64,000 bases of DNA. Source: an uncultured Chloroflexota bacterium. GTDB lineage: Bacteria > Chloroflexota > Anaerolineae > Aggregatilineales > Phototrophicaceae. Position numbers and translations under genes: made by a program. The first letter of the stretch is position 1, and each line of letters begins with the position of its first letter. Positions 27,167-37,209 of the stretch are shown piece after piece. The notes beneath the pieces are model-generated. The model saw nothing but the letters and a program-made list of their open reading frames with translations, was not told the origin of the DNA and searched no databases. The stretch spans positions 198,246 through 262,245 of the forward strand of contig CALJKV010000121.1 of assembly GCA_937974245.1 (NCBI GenBank), read 5' to 3'.

Positions 27167-28390
27167 ATGTCGAACATTCAAGCAATCATTCCACCTATCC
27201 CAGGATTTCGTGTCTCCGGCGTTCATGCGGGAATCAAGAAGAGTGGCAATCTCGATTTCGCGCTCATCGTGAGTGATACGCCGGGTACCGCTGCGGGGGT
27301 GTTCACGACCAACCAGGTGAAAGCCCCGTCGGTCATCCGCAACATGGACATCCTGGCGCAGGATACTGCCCGCATCCGGGCAATTGCCATCAATTCGGGC
27401 TGCGCTAACGCCTGTACCGGGCAGCAAGGCATGGATAACACCTACCAGACGGCACAATGGGTCGCGCAGCATATCGGCTGTGCTGAGGACGAAGTGCTGG
27501 TGATGTCTACTGGCGTAATCGGGGCGCAGCTACCAATGGACAAGATCAGGCGCGGCATTGAACTGGCGACAGACGCCCTTAGCGCGGATAGCTGGGATGC
27601 TGCCGCCCGCGCGATTATGACCACTGACACGCGCCCGAAGACTGCTTCGACCAGCCTCCAGGCCGCCAACGGGAAAACCTATACTATCGCCGGAGTCGCC
27701 AAAGGTTCGGGGATGATTGCACCCGACATGGCAACCATGCTAGGCGTCGTTATCGCCAATGCACCCTTTGCCGGGTCTTTAGGGTCGCTGCTGCGTACGG
27801 CCGCTGACGAGACGTTCAATCGGATTGTGGTAGATGGCGATATGAGTACCAATGACTCTGTACTGCTGCTGGTGAATAACGCTTCCGGCGCGGTTGAGCC
27901 ACCTACCGGCCAGTACCCCAACGCGGTGCGTGCAGTCAGTCGCATGCTGGCGCAGGACATCGTGCGCGATGGAGAGGGTGTGACGAAATTCATCACACTA
28001 CACGTCACCGGGGCGCCGGATACGGAAGCTGCCCGCCATATTGCCCATACAATTGCGACGTCGGCGCTTGTGAAAACCGCGTTTTATGGGAATGACGCCA
28101 ATTGGGGGCGGATAATCGCCGCTGCCGGACGCGCTGGTATTCCTCTCGATCCGGAACGCATGTCGCTGCGTTTCATTCCTGGCGAGTCATTAGTACACAC
28201 CGACGGGTCGGTACTGCTGTTCGCCAATGGTATGCCAACGGACTACCGGGAAGCGGATGCCACCGCGATCATCCGGCAGCCTTCCATAGTAGCCTGGCTG
28301 GACTGTGGCGCGGGGAACGGTGTGGCAACAGTATGGACGTGCGACCTGAGCCATGATTACGTCTCAATCAATGCCGAATACCGGACATAG
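27167..28390 (+). CDS. argJ: Bifunctional ornithine acetyltransferase / N-acetylglutamate synthase
   Basis: ArgJ transfers the acetyl group from acetylornithine to glutamate. The 407-residue proenzyme has the self-cleavage motif ATMLG in GMIAPDMATMLGVVIANAPF, with the Thr becoming the nucleophile of the beta subunit. GVFTTNQVKAPSV and NSGCANACTG in the alpha part are typical. The start ATG is four bases behind argD. A hairpin with a T tract follows the stop, closing an argDJ operon. The other arg genes are not in this window. Confidence 0.96.
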   Translation: MSNIQAIIPPIPGFRVSGVHAGIKKSGNLDFALIVSDTPGTAAGVFTTNQVKAPSVIRNMDILAQDTARIRAIAINSGCANACTGQQGMDNTYQTAQWVAQHIGCAEDEVLVMSTGVIGAQLPMDKIRRGIELATDALSADSWDAAARAIMTTDTRPKTASTSLQAANGKTYTIAGVAKGSGMIAPDMATMLGVVIANAPFAGSLGSLLRTAADETFNRIVVDGDMSTNDSVLLLVNNASGAVEPPTGQYPNAVRAVSRMLAQDIVRDGEGVTKFITLHVTGAPDTEAARHIAHTIATSALVKTAFYGNDANWGRIIAAAGRAGIPLDPERMSLRFIPGESLVHTDGSVLLFANGMPTDYREADATAIIRQPSIVAWLDCGAGNGVATVWTCDLSHDYVSINAEYRT

Positions 28391-28452
28391 AGCGGGGGTA
28401 CTTGCTGCACGGTTGTCACAATAACTGGCAATCAATCATCTTCATTCGAATA

Positions 28453-28474
28453 GGGGACATGGTCCCCTTTTTTT
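28453..28474 (+). terminator. Intrinsic terminator of argDJ
   Basis: GGGGAC (28453-28458) and GTCCCC (28462-28467) with a three-base loop, then seven Ts. It lies 63 bases after the argJ stop. Confidence 0.85.
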
Positions 28475-28586
28475 GTTTCAGATATCAAGCTTGAAACGAC
28501 GTTAACAAACGATCTACCAACCCGCACGCAGACGAAACTGATCTACAATATAAATAGATAGAATATTATATTGGAGGATTTAACCT

Positions 28587-31500
28587 GTGACACGATGGAG
28601 GCTCTTTTGGATAATCGGGTTTTGTCTGCTGTTGACCGTTTCTCTGGTGACAGCGCAAAACGACTGCGGTGTGCTCGTCGAGGCAGCCATCACCCAGGCC
28701 AGCGAAACCTGTGCCCAAATCGGACGCAACCAACTGTGCTACGGCAATACGAACCTGGAAGTAACTGCCGCGTCCGGCGCGGACATCGAGATGGATACAC
28801 CCGGTGATCTGGCCGACCTGATTGATGTGAGTGCTGTTCATGCCAGTCCGCTGAATGATCAGAATGACGAATGGGGCATCGGCATTATGTCGGTGCAGGC
28901 TAATTTGCCGGACACACTGCCCGGTCAGAATGTGACTTTTTTGCTGGTAGGCGACGTAACAGTGGAGAACCTTTCACCGGAAGACACACCACCCATGCAG
29001 TTCTTCCGCTATTCAACCGGGATAGGCCGTTCCGGTTGCGAGGAAGCTCCCTATAACACGCTGGTACTGCAAAACCCGCACGGCACGGAAGTCATCCTTA
29101 CAGCCAACGGTATCGAGATTGGTCTGGGTTCGACTGCCGTCTTATTCGCACAAGCAAACGACCAGGCACGTCTGTTGATTGTCCAAGGTCAAGGCAGCGT
29201 GCGGGCCAACAGCAGCCGCCAGATTGTTCCAGAGGGCCGGATGACTACCGTTAAATTGGGCGGTGACGACGGCTTTACACCAACCAGCGCCCCCGCGCCG
29301 GCCTTCCCATACCCGACTGAACTACTCCAGGGTATTCCGTTTGACCTGCTGCCAGAACCAGTGACACTACCAGAAACACTCAGCGCAACAACCGATATGG
29401 AGGCCGTGACGATCACAACGACAGTGCCTTCAGCCCTGGGAGTTGGAGAAGATGGGCGTATAAACATCGCGCTCATGGGTAACGCCGCGGAATGTCCGGT
29501 CAAATCGCGGCAACCGCTGGATGTTGTCCTTGTGATTGACATCTCCGGCAGTATGGAAGGTGCGCCACTGGCCTCCGCCAAGAGCTCAGCCCTGGCTTTC
29601 ATCAACCAGCTTGATCCTGCAGTTGACCGCGTGGGTGTCGTAGCGTTTGAGAGCACGGCACGCCTCATTTCCCCCCTGGGGGCGGATTTCAGCACAGCAA
29701 GTGGCGGGATTGCCGGCCTTGCCAGCACCGGTGGCACAGCCATAGACGCTGGATTGAATCTGGGCTACACGACGCTGCAAGCCAGCGACCGTGCGAGTGA
29801 AGCCTTACCGGTCATCATCTTACTGTCAGATGGTGCCAGTGACGCCGCAGCAGCCAACGCCGCTGCCGACCATATCAAAGCCGCCAACGTTCAGCTAAAT
29901 ACTATCGGGGTAGGCGCCAGCGACCAGAGCCTGCTGAACCAGCTCGCCAGCTCGCCCCAGGACTATGCCTATTCCGGGTCATTCGCCAATTTGCGGAATA
30001 TATTTGTCAACAGCGCCCTTTCACTGACCGGGTCAGTAGCCGCGCAGAACATCCGCGTAACGTATACGCTCAACAGTGAAGCATACGACCTGGTGGCCGA
30101 TTCATACCAGCGGGGAACATTCCTGGACAGCGGCCAGGTCGCCTGGAGTCTGCCGGTACTCTACGACGGCCAGACGATCAACTTCGACTTCCTGCTGGAA
30201 GCAACCCAGGTGGGCAACACTCAGGCAATCGGCACTCTGGCAGTAACCTATACGCCTTGCGATGAACTGGCAGTTACCAGCATCGCCCCTGAGGTACCAA
30301 CCATCGCCGTGCAAGACTCCCCAATAGCCGGGGAAATTCGCCAACCGGGAGAGCTGCTAACGCTGGATACCCGTACCGGCGGCGAACTCGATAGCTTCGA
30401 GATCGATTCCTGGATGCTGGATGTACCTACCAATGAGTTGTTCTCACTCATTATTGTCGGGGCCGGCAATACCTTCGCGCCGGAGATTATCGGTATTAAT
30501 GAAACGTCAATCCGACCACTCTATACGACCGGGATAGCGGGCACAGATACCAGCACCAGCGTCTACGATACGGCGGTGCCTGGGCCGTACCGCTTGTTTG
30601 TCCAGAGCGGCAGTGAGTCTGACACCGGGAGCTTTGATGTACAGATCGTCGCTGGTGCCGCGGACATCCCTTCCGCGGCACTATCGGTTGGGGATGAAGT
30701 CGAAGACGTTCAACAGGGCGAGGGTAAAACCTACAACCTGCAAAGTGTGGAGGACGGCCAGACCATCACGCTGCGGATAATCCAGCCCTATAATGCTGCC
30801 TTTAATGTGACAACGGGGTTGTTCGCTGAAGATGGCTCAATATCACGACAAATCTACAGCGGCACCATCTACGACTATGAGCAGGATCAACGCACTCGCG
30901 TCTTTATACTGACTGCGGCAGGCGATGGCGACCATCGTTTGTTCATAAACGCCAGCAGTGAATATACCCTGCTGGTCGAAGATGGGGATACCCTGCGGGA
31001 AGATGTCGGGACAATCACCATTGGAGAAACCCTTGAGGGGCGTGCAGCCCAGGATGATGCGTATTACAAAGCCACCCTGAATGTGGATGAGCCGCAAATG
31101 CTCACCTTTGTCACGGTGTCGGATGGCTACCCAAATCTGTCTGTCAGCCACGAGAATCCGCGCGGACTGCGTTACATGAAGTATACCTATGGCGAGAACT
31201 TTGAAGCAGACGTTTATGAAGTGCTTGAACCGGGTGCGGTAACCATTAGCTTCGATAGCAGTAATGCCGGTACGCCGTACACCCTGGCCGTGCTCCCCGG
31301 CGATGTATTGAGCAATGATATGGGCGTTATTGCGCCTGGCGATGAAGTAACCAACGACACTCCGCCCGGATTAGCCACCTATACCCTGGAAGATGCTGTC
31401 GAGGGTGACACTATCACCGTATCGTACACGGTAAGCAACTACTATGCCAACCGCCCGATCACGATTACCAGCGCAGATGAACAATTGGCCAACCCGCTGT

Positions 31501-32501
31501 TCACTATCGAAGAAAACGACAGTAACTATGAGGGCGGCACACAAACCCAGGTATTCACCCTGGCTGGTGTACCGCCATATCGGATCGCGTTCCCGGTAGC
31601 TGGCGAACACACCTTCATGCTACAGGACGGCGATCAGGCACGCTTCCAGGCTGGAAGTCTCGTTTTCGGAACACAGGAGCGCGGCACTGTCCAGAGTGGA
31701 CGGGTTGATCTGTGGACATTCGAAGGCACACAGGGTGCAGGGGTTGAACTGGAACTGGACGGAAATTACGACGCCGAGATGGCGCTTCTCGACCCCAACG
31801 GCACGAAAGTCGCCAGTGACTATAACCTCATCACCAACTTCACGCTGCCTGTGGATGGCACCTACACGGTTGCCGTCAGCCCGACACGCAGTCGCAGCAC
31901 CAATTACACTCTGCGGGTGGATTCCATCGAAATCGCACAACCGTTTTTTGGCACCCTCGTCTCCGGAGAGCCGCAAACCCATACTCTGGTGCCGGGCCTG
32001 ATAGATAATTGGTCATTCGAAGCGACAGCCGGTCAGCATGTACGCCTGACCATCGAAATGGACAACGTATACGGTGATGTCACGCTTATCAGCCCATCAG
32101 GGAAAGTGATCGGTGAAGTCACCGGCGGCTATGAAGACCTCCAACTCTCCGGCATCACCCTCGCCGACACGGGTATATACAATGTTACGGTGGAAAGCTA
32201 CAACACCGAGCGCGATGATTACACAATGACCCTGATACTGCGGGAACCATTCGACCCCAGCAAGGGCGTTGAACTCGAAATCATCGCTAATGGCGCTGTA
32301 AATTTACGCAGCGGCCCCGGCACGAACTACAACATTGTGACAACTGCCGCCCCCGGCACACTTGTCATCGCCACGGCCCGTAATGCAGCAAATGACTGGT
32401 ATAAGGTCGTCACCGAGGACGATACCGAAGCCTGGGTATTCAACAGTCTGATACGTCCGACGGACGATGAAGCCGATCTTTCTGCGCTGCCAGTCGAATA
32501 A
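28587..32501 (+). CDS. Large secreted VWA-domain protein with SH3 tail
   Basis: A 1304-residue secreted protein. The GTG at 28587 follows GGAGG at 28572-28576 and gives a signal peptide (about 1-23). Residues 24-290 form an N-terminal region with paired cysteines. A VWA domain starts near 313 with MIDAS DISGS at 318-322. After about 490 come several beta-rich repeats resembling pre-peptidase C-terminal domains (for example GTVQSGRVDLWTFEG and GEPQTHTLVPGLIDNWSFEA). Residues about 1228-1295 are a bacterial SH3 domain (GAVNLRSGPGTNYNIV). No LPXTG anchor or C-terminal span is seen. It is probably an exported adhesin- or scaffold-like protein; the ligand is unknown. Confidence 0.85.
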   Translation: MTRWRLFWIIGFCLLLTVSLVTAQNDCGVLVEAAITQASETCAQIGRNQLCYGNTNLEVTAASGADIEMDTPGDLADLIDVSAVHASPLNDQNDEWGIGIMSVQANLPDTLPGQNVTFLLVGDVTVENLSPEDTPPMQFFRYSTGIGRSGCEEAPYNTLVLQNPHGTEVILTANGIEIGLGSTAVLFAQANDQARLLIVQGQGSVRANSSRQIVPEGRMTTVKLGGDDGFTPTSAPAPAFPYPTELLQGIPFDLLPEPVTLPETLSATTDMEAVTITTTVPSALGVGEDGRINIALMGNAAECPVKSRQPLDVVLVIDISGSMEGAPLASAKSSALAFINQLDPAVDRVGVVAFESTARLISPLGADFSTASGGIAGLASTGGTAIDAGLNLGYTTLQASDRASEALPVIILLSDGASDAAAANAAADHIKAANVQLNTIGVGASDQSLLNQLASSPQDYAYSGSFANLRNIFVNSALSLTGSVAAQNIRVTYTLNSEAYDLVADSYQRGTFLDSGQVAWSLPVLYDGQTINFDFLLEATQVGNTQAIGTLAVTYTPCDELAVTSIAPEVPTIAVQDSPIAGEIRQPGELLTLDTRTGGELDSFEIDSWMLDVPTNELFSLIIVGAGNTFAPEIIGINETSIRPLYTTGIAGTDTSTSVYDTAVPGPYRLFVQSGSESDTGSFDVQIVAGAADIPSAALSVGDEVEDVQQGEGKTYNLQSVEDGQTITLRIIQPYNAAFNVTTGLFAEDGSISRQIYSGTIYDYEQDQRTRVFILTAAGDGDHRLFINASSEYTLLVEDGDTLREDVGTITIGETLEGRAAQDDAYYKATLNVDEPQMLTFVTVSDGYPNLSVSHENPRGLRYMKYTYGENFEADVYEVLEPGAVTISFDSSNAGTPYTLAVLPGDVLSNDMGVIAPGDEVTNDTPPGLATYTLEDAVEGDTITVSYTVSNYYANRPITITSADEQLANPLFTIEENDSNYEGGTQTQVFTLAGVPPYRIAFPVAGEHTFMLQDGDQARFQAGSLVFGTQERGTVQSGRVDLWTFEGTQGAGVELELDGNYDAEMALLDPNGTKVASDYNLITNFTLPVDGTYTVAVSPTRSRSTNYTLRVDSIEIAQPFFGTLVSGEPQTHTLVPGLIDNWSFEATAGQHVRLTIEMDNVYGDVTLISPSGKVIGEVTGGYEDLQLSGITLADTGIYNVTVESYNTERDDYTMTLILREPFDPSKGVELEIIANGAVNLRSGPGTNYNIVTTAAPGTLVIATARNAANDWYKVVTEDDTEAWVFNSLIRPTDDEADLSALPVE

Positions 32502-32526
32502 GGCAGTAGTTGTAGAATTGCCTAAA

Positions 32527-32550
32527 GGGCCATCCAAAACCGGATGGCCC
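32527..32550. terminator. Hairpin between convergent genes
   Basis: GGGCCATCC (32527-32535) pairs perfectly with GGATGGCCC (32542-32550), loop of six. There is only a short TTT after the stem on the minus strand and none on the plus, so the termination strength is uncertain. Confidence 0.55.
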
Positions 32551-32577
32551 TCGCTGATAATATTACAGGCTCACGTA

Positions 32578-33465
32578 TCACTTTTTCGTTTTACGGAAGC
32601 CTTTCCCATACGCGATATGCCCATGCCCGATCACCACGAACGCCGAGGGGTCAGCCATGAAAACCAGTTCGCGCAGCCGATTGACCTGTGGCCGGGAAAT
32701 CGTCACAAAGAGAACACCGTGTACCTTCTCAGTGAACATCCCTTTGCCTTCCCAAAAGGTCACACCGCGCCCCAATGCCTGGAGAATCACATGCGACACC
32801 TGCTCTGGTTGGTCGGTGATAATCGTCGCGGTACGGATAATGCTCGGCCCTTCAAGTACATAATCCGCCGCCGTGCCGCCCAGGAACAGGGCAACCATCG
32901 CATAAAGCGCCCCCTCCCATCCGAACACCAGCCCGGCCAGCACAATCACACCAGTATCAGTGTAAAGTGTAGATGTACTCAGCGGGACGCCGAAGCGATC
33001 TTGCAGAATTCGCGCAATGGTCGAAGTACCGCCCAACGTCCCCCCGGCACGGTAGACCAGCCCGCCCCCGATGCCGCCAATGATACCGCCGAACAGCGCG
33101 TTTAGCAGGATGTTGCTACCGACATCTACCGGGTTCGCCGCGATGATCGGCGTCAGCAGGTCAATCGCCAGGGACGAAACCACGACATAGTAGACCGTCG
33201 CGGCTACTACACGCCAGCCGCCAAGCATCCGAAAGCCAATGATCTGAATGGGGATATTGCCAAGCAGAACCATCAGGCCAATCGGCAGCGCGGGGTTCAG
33301 GTGATTGAAAATCACTGCGATACCCAGTACACCGCCCGGCGCAATCTGAAACGGTGCCATAAACACGGTGACGCCGATAGCCCCAACAATTGCGCCCACC
33401 GTCAACTGCACCAGGCGTGTCACTACCGATAACCAATTCACTTTACCTGAAACCGTCACACTCAC
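32578..33465 (-). CDS. YitT-family membrane protein (DUF161 + DUF2179)
   Basis: A 295-residue integral membrane protein with about five spans in the first 200 residues, then a cytosolic DUF2179 domain (RTATIITDQPEQVSHVILQAL, then GVTFWEGKGMFT). This is the standard YitT layout. GGTLGGTSTIARILQDRFG is the conserved loop. The transported or sensed compound is unknown for the family. It is convergent with the large VWA gene. Confidence 0.93.
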   Translation of the reverse strand: MSVTVSGKVNWLSVVTRLVQLTVGAIVGAIGVTVFMAPFQIAPGGVLGIAVIFNHLNPALPIGLMVLLGNIPIQIIGFRMLGGWRVVAATVYYVVVSSLAIDLLTPIIAANPVDVGSNILLNALFGGIIGGIGGGLVYRAGGTLGGTSTIARILQDRFGVPLSTSTLYTDTGVIVLAGLVFGWEGALYAMVALFLGGTAADYVLEGPSIIRTATIITDQPEQVSHVILQALGRGVTFWEGKGMFTEKVHGVLFVTISRPQVNRLRELVFMADPSAFVVIGHGHIAYGKGFRKTKK

Positions 33466-33508
33466 ATCCTTTACCGCGCTTAGTGCATATTAGCTTTTAC
33501 ATAATTTG

Positions 33509-33542
33509 TGATTATACAAAAACAGTGGGCCTAAACCCACTG
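33509..33542 (-). terminator. Intrinsic terminator of the HExxH-protein gene
   Basis: On the minus strand CAGTGGG (33542-33536) pairs with CCCACTG (33529-33523), then TTTTTGTATAAT follows. It lies 42 bases after the stop of the gene at 33584-35056. Confidence 0.85.
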
Positions 33543-33583
33543 GAGACACAAAAAATCTGTTTGTCTTTATCCTGGTGGCTGGG

Positions 33584-35056
33584 TTACGCCAACTTCGTAC
33601 CCAGGTCATGCAGTTCCTCATCCAGGTGACGCGGCGCGGTGGTCATCGTCTCCAGGATAGCCTGCATCTTGGCCGGGAGTTTGAGGTCGGTTGAGCGTTT
33701 CTTGGCGATGTCCTCTACCATATGATCCACACCGCCATGTTCGCGCACCCGGTAGGTGATAACCTGCCGCATGTAGTCGGTCATCTGGGCTTTGCGAGCA
33801 CGTCCCTTCACATCGTCAGTGAAACGATTCAGGCTCAGGCAGGCAATCGCGTCGGTAATAGTTTCATGTTTGCCGTTGCTGCTGCGGGCAGCCATCGCAT
33901 AGCCCTCGTTATAGGCACCGAACTTAACCGTTTGTCCCTCAATCTGATAAGATGCAAAGGCAATTTTGGTTTCGTAGTAGTCAGCAGGCTTCTGCGTGAG
34001 TGCCGAACCCGGCTTGATTTCTCGTGGGAAGCGCCAGTTGATGATGTGAGCAACTTCGTGGGCGATAAGGTCAGCCGAAGTGTAGAACAGCCCGGGATTT
34101 GATTTCGTGGTCTGCTGGCCGTCAAAGAAGGCCCGGTTGCCGAAGACGATTTCATATCCGGCGGTGTTGCGGGCATACCACATCGCGTCTCCAAAGGGGT
34201 TCACGTTATCCTTACCAGAGCGGGTAATCATGAGCGGGCCATACATCACTCTGAAGGCCAGAGCATCATCGCGGAAGCCAAATAATGGGTCGAATAGCGC
34301 CCCGGTGCCTTTGGCCGTATTTTCAATTGCGTCAAACACGGTTCGCAGGTTGCCAATAGACCACTTGCCATCCGCTTCAACACCCAGCAGTACACCGTAT
34401 TTTTCAAGTTTCTGGATAATATCCAATGCCTCTTCGAACATTTCCACACTCGTGATACGTGAAAGTTGAAGGTCCCAGAGCAGCGCAGCGGCTTCTTTGG
34501 CCGTATCCAGGCTCACACCGCCGTCAAGCGATACGCCAATCATTCGCAGCAGTTCAGCGGTCGGGTTTGCCAGGTTAAAAGGTAGGAATTCCAATCCGCG
34601 CCGCCCATAAAGCGAGTTGACATCAAAGGTCTCGGCAGTCCCCCACACGACTTTATTGTCCCACTCGAGCCGGTAACGCCGCTCATACTGCCCAGCCGGT
34701 GGATAGATGGTATAGCCAGTGACGAGCGCCTGCTGGCCGGGCTTGAGGGTGGTGACTTTGGCATCATTATCACTGGGATCTTTGACATTGTAGCGGTATC
34801 CATCCCGAATGTTCGTATTGGCGTTGACCGTCCCGGTTACAGTGGTAAAGCGTGGAGCTGCCGGCGCTACAGCGGGTTCACGGGCGGGTTCTGCTGCGCG
34901 GGGTGCTGCGGCAGCCCCGGCTGCTGCCCCTGAACTGGCTGGCGCGGATGGGACGGCGGACAGTCCAGTCTGCAAATGTTGAATAAGGGATGTCCGTTCT
35001 TCACGTGTGAGCTGGTCTGCCAGCGCCTGAACTTGAGTCAGCGTTACGTCAGCCAT
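33584..35056 (-). CDS. Cytosolic HExxH-motif protein with SH3-like domain, unknown family
   Basis: A 490-residue protein without signal peptide or membrane span. The first 30 residues form a helix (TLTQVQALADQLTREERTSL), then an Ala/Pro-rich linker (about 37-68). An SH3-like segment (about 70-140) has TGTVNANTNIRDGYRY. A long helical middle follows. A zincin-type motif, HEVAH within DLIAHEVAHIINWRF, sits near residue 330. The segment GKHETITDAIACLSLNRF about 75 residues later could supply the third ligand. Similarity to a named family is not recognised. A signal-less zincin with an SH3-like domain suggests an intracellular or non-classically released peptidase or toxin, but no activity is shown. 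Confidence 0.8.
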   Translation of the reverse strand: MADVTLTQVQALADQLTREERTSLIQHLQTGLSAVPSAPASSGAAAGAAAAPRAAEPAREPAVAPAAPRFTTVTGTVNANTNIRDGYRYNVKDPSDNDAKVTTLKPGQQALVTGYTIYPPAGQYERRYRLEWDNKVVWGTAETFDVNSLYGRRGLEFLPFNLANPTAELLRMIGVSLDGGVSLDTAKEAAALLWDLQLSRITSVEMFEEALDIIQKLEKYGVLLGVEADGKWSIGNLRTVFDAIENTAKGTGALFDPLFGFRDDALAFRVMYGPLMITRSGKDNVNPFGDAMWYARNTAGYEIVFGNRAFFDGQQTTKSNPGLFYTSADLIAHEVAHIINWRFPREIKPGSALTQKPADYYETKIAFASYQIEGQTVKFGAYNEGYAMAARSSNGKHETITDAIACLSLNRFTDDVKGRARKAQMTDYMRQVITYRVREHGGVDHMVEDIAKKRSTDLKLPAKMQAILETMTTAPRHLDEELHDLGTKLA

Positions 35057-35280
35057 TTAAACCCCTTTCGTTGTTTATGTGTATATAAGGTTAGGTGATC
35101 GGTGCAGAATGTATAATGAATTGGTTTTTTCTAACAGTCTAGCATGATTTTCAACATTTGGGCAATTCAGGCCAACTGCCGGGCACATTCTCACAAGATC
35201 ATCACTTGTACCCGGCGGCACTCCGGGTCACAATAGAATAGGTCAACTCCAAAATCCCGTTACCACAAAGGCTTGCGGCT

Positions 35281-37200
35281 ATGTCGTTACTCACTCCTCT
35301 GGCGCTGCTCGGTGCGCTTCTGGCAATCCCGATTATCCTGCTATATATGCTGCGGCTACGGCGGCGTGAAGTGCTGGTGTCCAGCACATTTCTTTGGCGG
35401 CAGGTCGTGCTGGATAACGAGGCCAATACCCCCTGGCAGCGACTGCGGCGCAATATCCTGCTGCTGCTGCAACTGGTGATTCTGGCACTGCTGGTATTCG
35501 CCCTGGCACGCCCATTTATCATCGTGCCGGCGGTGAGCGCCGGGCAGGTTGAACTCCTGTTGGATGCTTCCGCCAGTATGAATGCCACTGACGTGAACGG
35601 GCAGTCACGCTTCACCCAGGCTAAGCGCGAGGCACTCAATATCCTGGATACGCTCGGTTCGGACGATGCCATGACGGTGATTCGCGTGGGCGATGTCCCA
35701 GAAGTAATCGCCCCGGCGACGAATGACCGGGGTGTGTTGCGCCGCGCCATCAATGACGCCCAACCTGGCAATGCCGGTGCCGATTGGACGGCAGCACTGA
35801 CCTTAGCCGTTGCCGACGCCGTCAACAGCACTGGCCTCGACATCGTGATTATCGGGGATGGCGGCTTGGGCGATGCCGAAAATCTGCCCGGTGTCCCTAA
35901 CCCGGAACGTGTACGCTACGTGCCGGTAGGAGTTTCCAGCAGCAACCTAGCAATTACGGCCCTGGCAACCCGCGCACTACCGGGGCAGCAGCCGGAGCTT
36001 TTCGCCCAAATCACCAACTATGGACCACAGGACGCCCCGGTCATTTTCGATTTGCGCGTGGATGGCGACTTGCTGACAGCGCAGCGCCATGTCATCCCCG
36101 CCGGGCAGGACTTCTCGCTGGTTTCCACCCGACTACCCGACAATTTCACCGTCCTGCAAGCCGGGCTGACGACCACCAGCGACTCCACAGTGCCGGACTA
36201 CCTGGCGTCGGATAACACCGCCTGGACCGTCTCATCCGAGGTAGGAACACGCCGTGTCCTCGTGATGTCATCCGGCAACCTGTTTCTCAGCCAGGTCATG
36301 CGCAGCCTGCCCGCGATTGAAGCCTTCGCCGGAAACATCACCAGCGGGTTGCCCAGTGGAAATTTTGATCTCTACTTGCTGGATGGTTGGCTGCCCGATG
36401 GCGATCTGCCCGACGGCGACATCCTGATTATCAACCCCCCGCGCAGCACCAACTTGTTCACAGTGGGCGACAAGCGCGAGATGCGCAGCACACCGGTTGT
36501 CGCCGGTAACGATCCGCGAATGGCATTTGTGGATTTTAGCGGGGTGAATATCCTGGGCTATGTGCCGGTAAGCGAAACGCCCTGGGCCGATACGCTGATT
36601 TCAGCAGATAACGAGCCGCTGCTGCTGGCCGGGGAAGTGGATGGCCGCCAGGTCGCGATTCTCACATTTGACTTGCACGAATCTGATCTGCCGCTGCAAA
36701 TTGCCTGGCCGGTATTGATGGCAAACCTGTTAGACTGGTTCACGCCGCGCAGCGCGATTTCCGCCCCCAACGGCCTGAGCGTGGGGGAATCGCTGGCAAT
36801 TCGCCCGCCCTTTGAAGCCACCGCCATCCGCGTCACCCTGCCGGATGGCAACCAGCGCGATTTACCAATTGACCGGGATGTAATGGTGTTTGGGGAAACG
36901 CGTCTGCCTGGACTCTACACAGTGGACATTCTGCAAGGGGATTCTCTGCTGGAATCCGCGCCGTTCACGGTCAACCTGTTCGCACTGAATGAAAGTGACA
37001 TCACCCCCCGCAGCGAAATCCGCCTGAGCGGTGCGACAATTGCCGCCACCGGGCGCGAAGAAGTCGGCCAACGCGAGATATGGCCCTGGGTTGTCTTAGC
37101 GGCGCTCCTGGTGCTGCTCATCGAGTGGTACGTGTATCACCAACGCTTGTCCGTCCGCACGCTGTTGAGGCCGGTACTGCTGCGGCAGCGGGCAGCCTGA
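35281..37200 (+). CDS. BatA-like membrane protein with VWA domain
   Basis: A 639-residue protein. An N-terminal BatA segment with two spans (about 5-22 and 57-77) includes the conserved LLYMLRLRRREVLVSSTFLWR. A VWA domain follows with MIDAS DASAS at 95-99. A beta-rich extracytoplasmic region (about 230-600) follows and a final span (WPWVVLAALLVLLIEWYVY) leads to a short basic tail. Such proteins usually pair with MoxR ATPases and a DUF58 protein. The nearest MoxR is 23 kb away, so this copy is detached. Convergent with the FHA-receiver-FHA gene with a nine-base gap. Confidence 0.88.
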   Translation: MSLLTPLALLGALLAIPIILLYMLRLRRREVLVSSTFLWRQVVLDNEANTPWQRLRRNILLLLQLVILALLVFALARPFIIVPAVSAGQVELLLDASASMNATDVNGQSRFTQAKREALNILDTLGSDDAMTVIRVGDVPEVIAPATNDRGVLRRAINDAQPGNAGADWTAALTLAVADAVNSTGLDIVIIGDGGLGDAENLPGVPNPERVRYVPVGVSSSNLAITALATRALPGQQPELFAQITNYGPQDAPVIFDLRVDGDLLTAQRHVIPAGQDFSLVSTRLPDNFTVLQAGLTTTSDSTVPDYLASDNTAWTVSSEVGTRRVLVMSSGNLFLSQVMRSLPAIEAFAGNITSGLPSGNFDLYLLDGWLPDGDLPDGDILIINPPRSTNLFTVGDKREMRSTPVVAGNDPRMAFVDFSGVNILGYVPVSETPWADTLISADNEPLLLAGEVDGRQVAILTFDLHESDLPLQIAWPVLMANLLDWFTPRSAISAPNGLSVGESLAIRPPFEATAIRVTLPDGNQRDLPIDRDVMVFGETRLPGLYTVDILQGDSLLESAPFTVNLFALNESDITPRSEIRLSGATIAATGREEVGQREIWPWVVLAALLVLLIEWYVYHQRLSVRTLLRPVLLRQRAA

Positions 37201-37209
37201 AAACCAACG

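Noticed and set aside
32527..32550. Strong terminator call for the VWA gene
   Set aside because: The stem is perfect but the plus strand lacks a T tract, so it was kept as a weak hairpin only.
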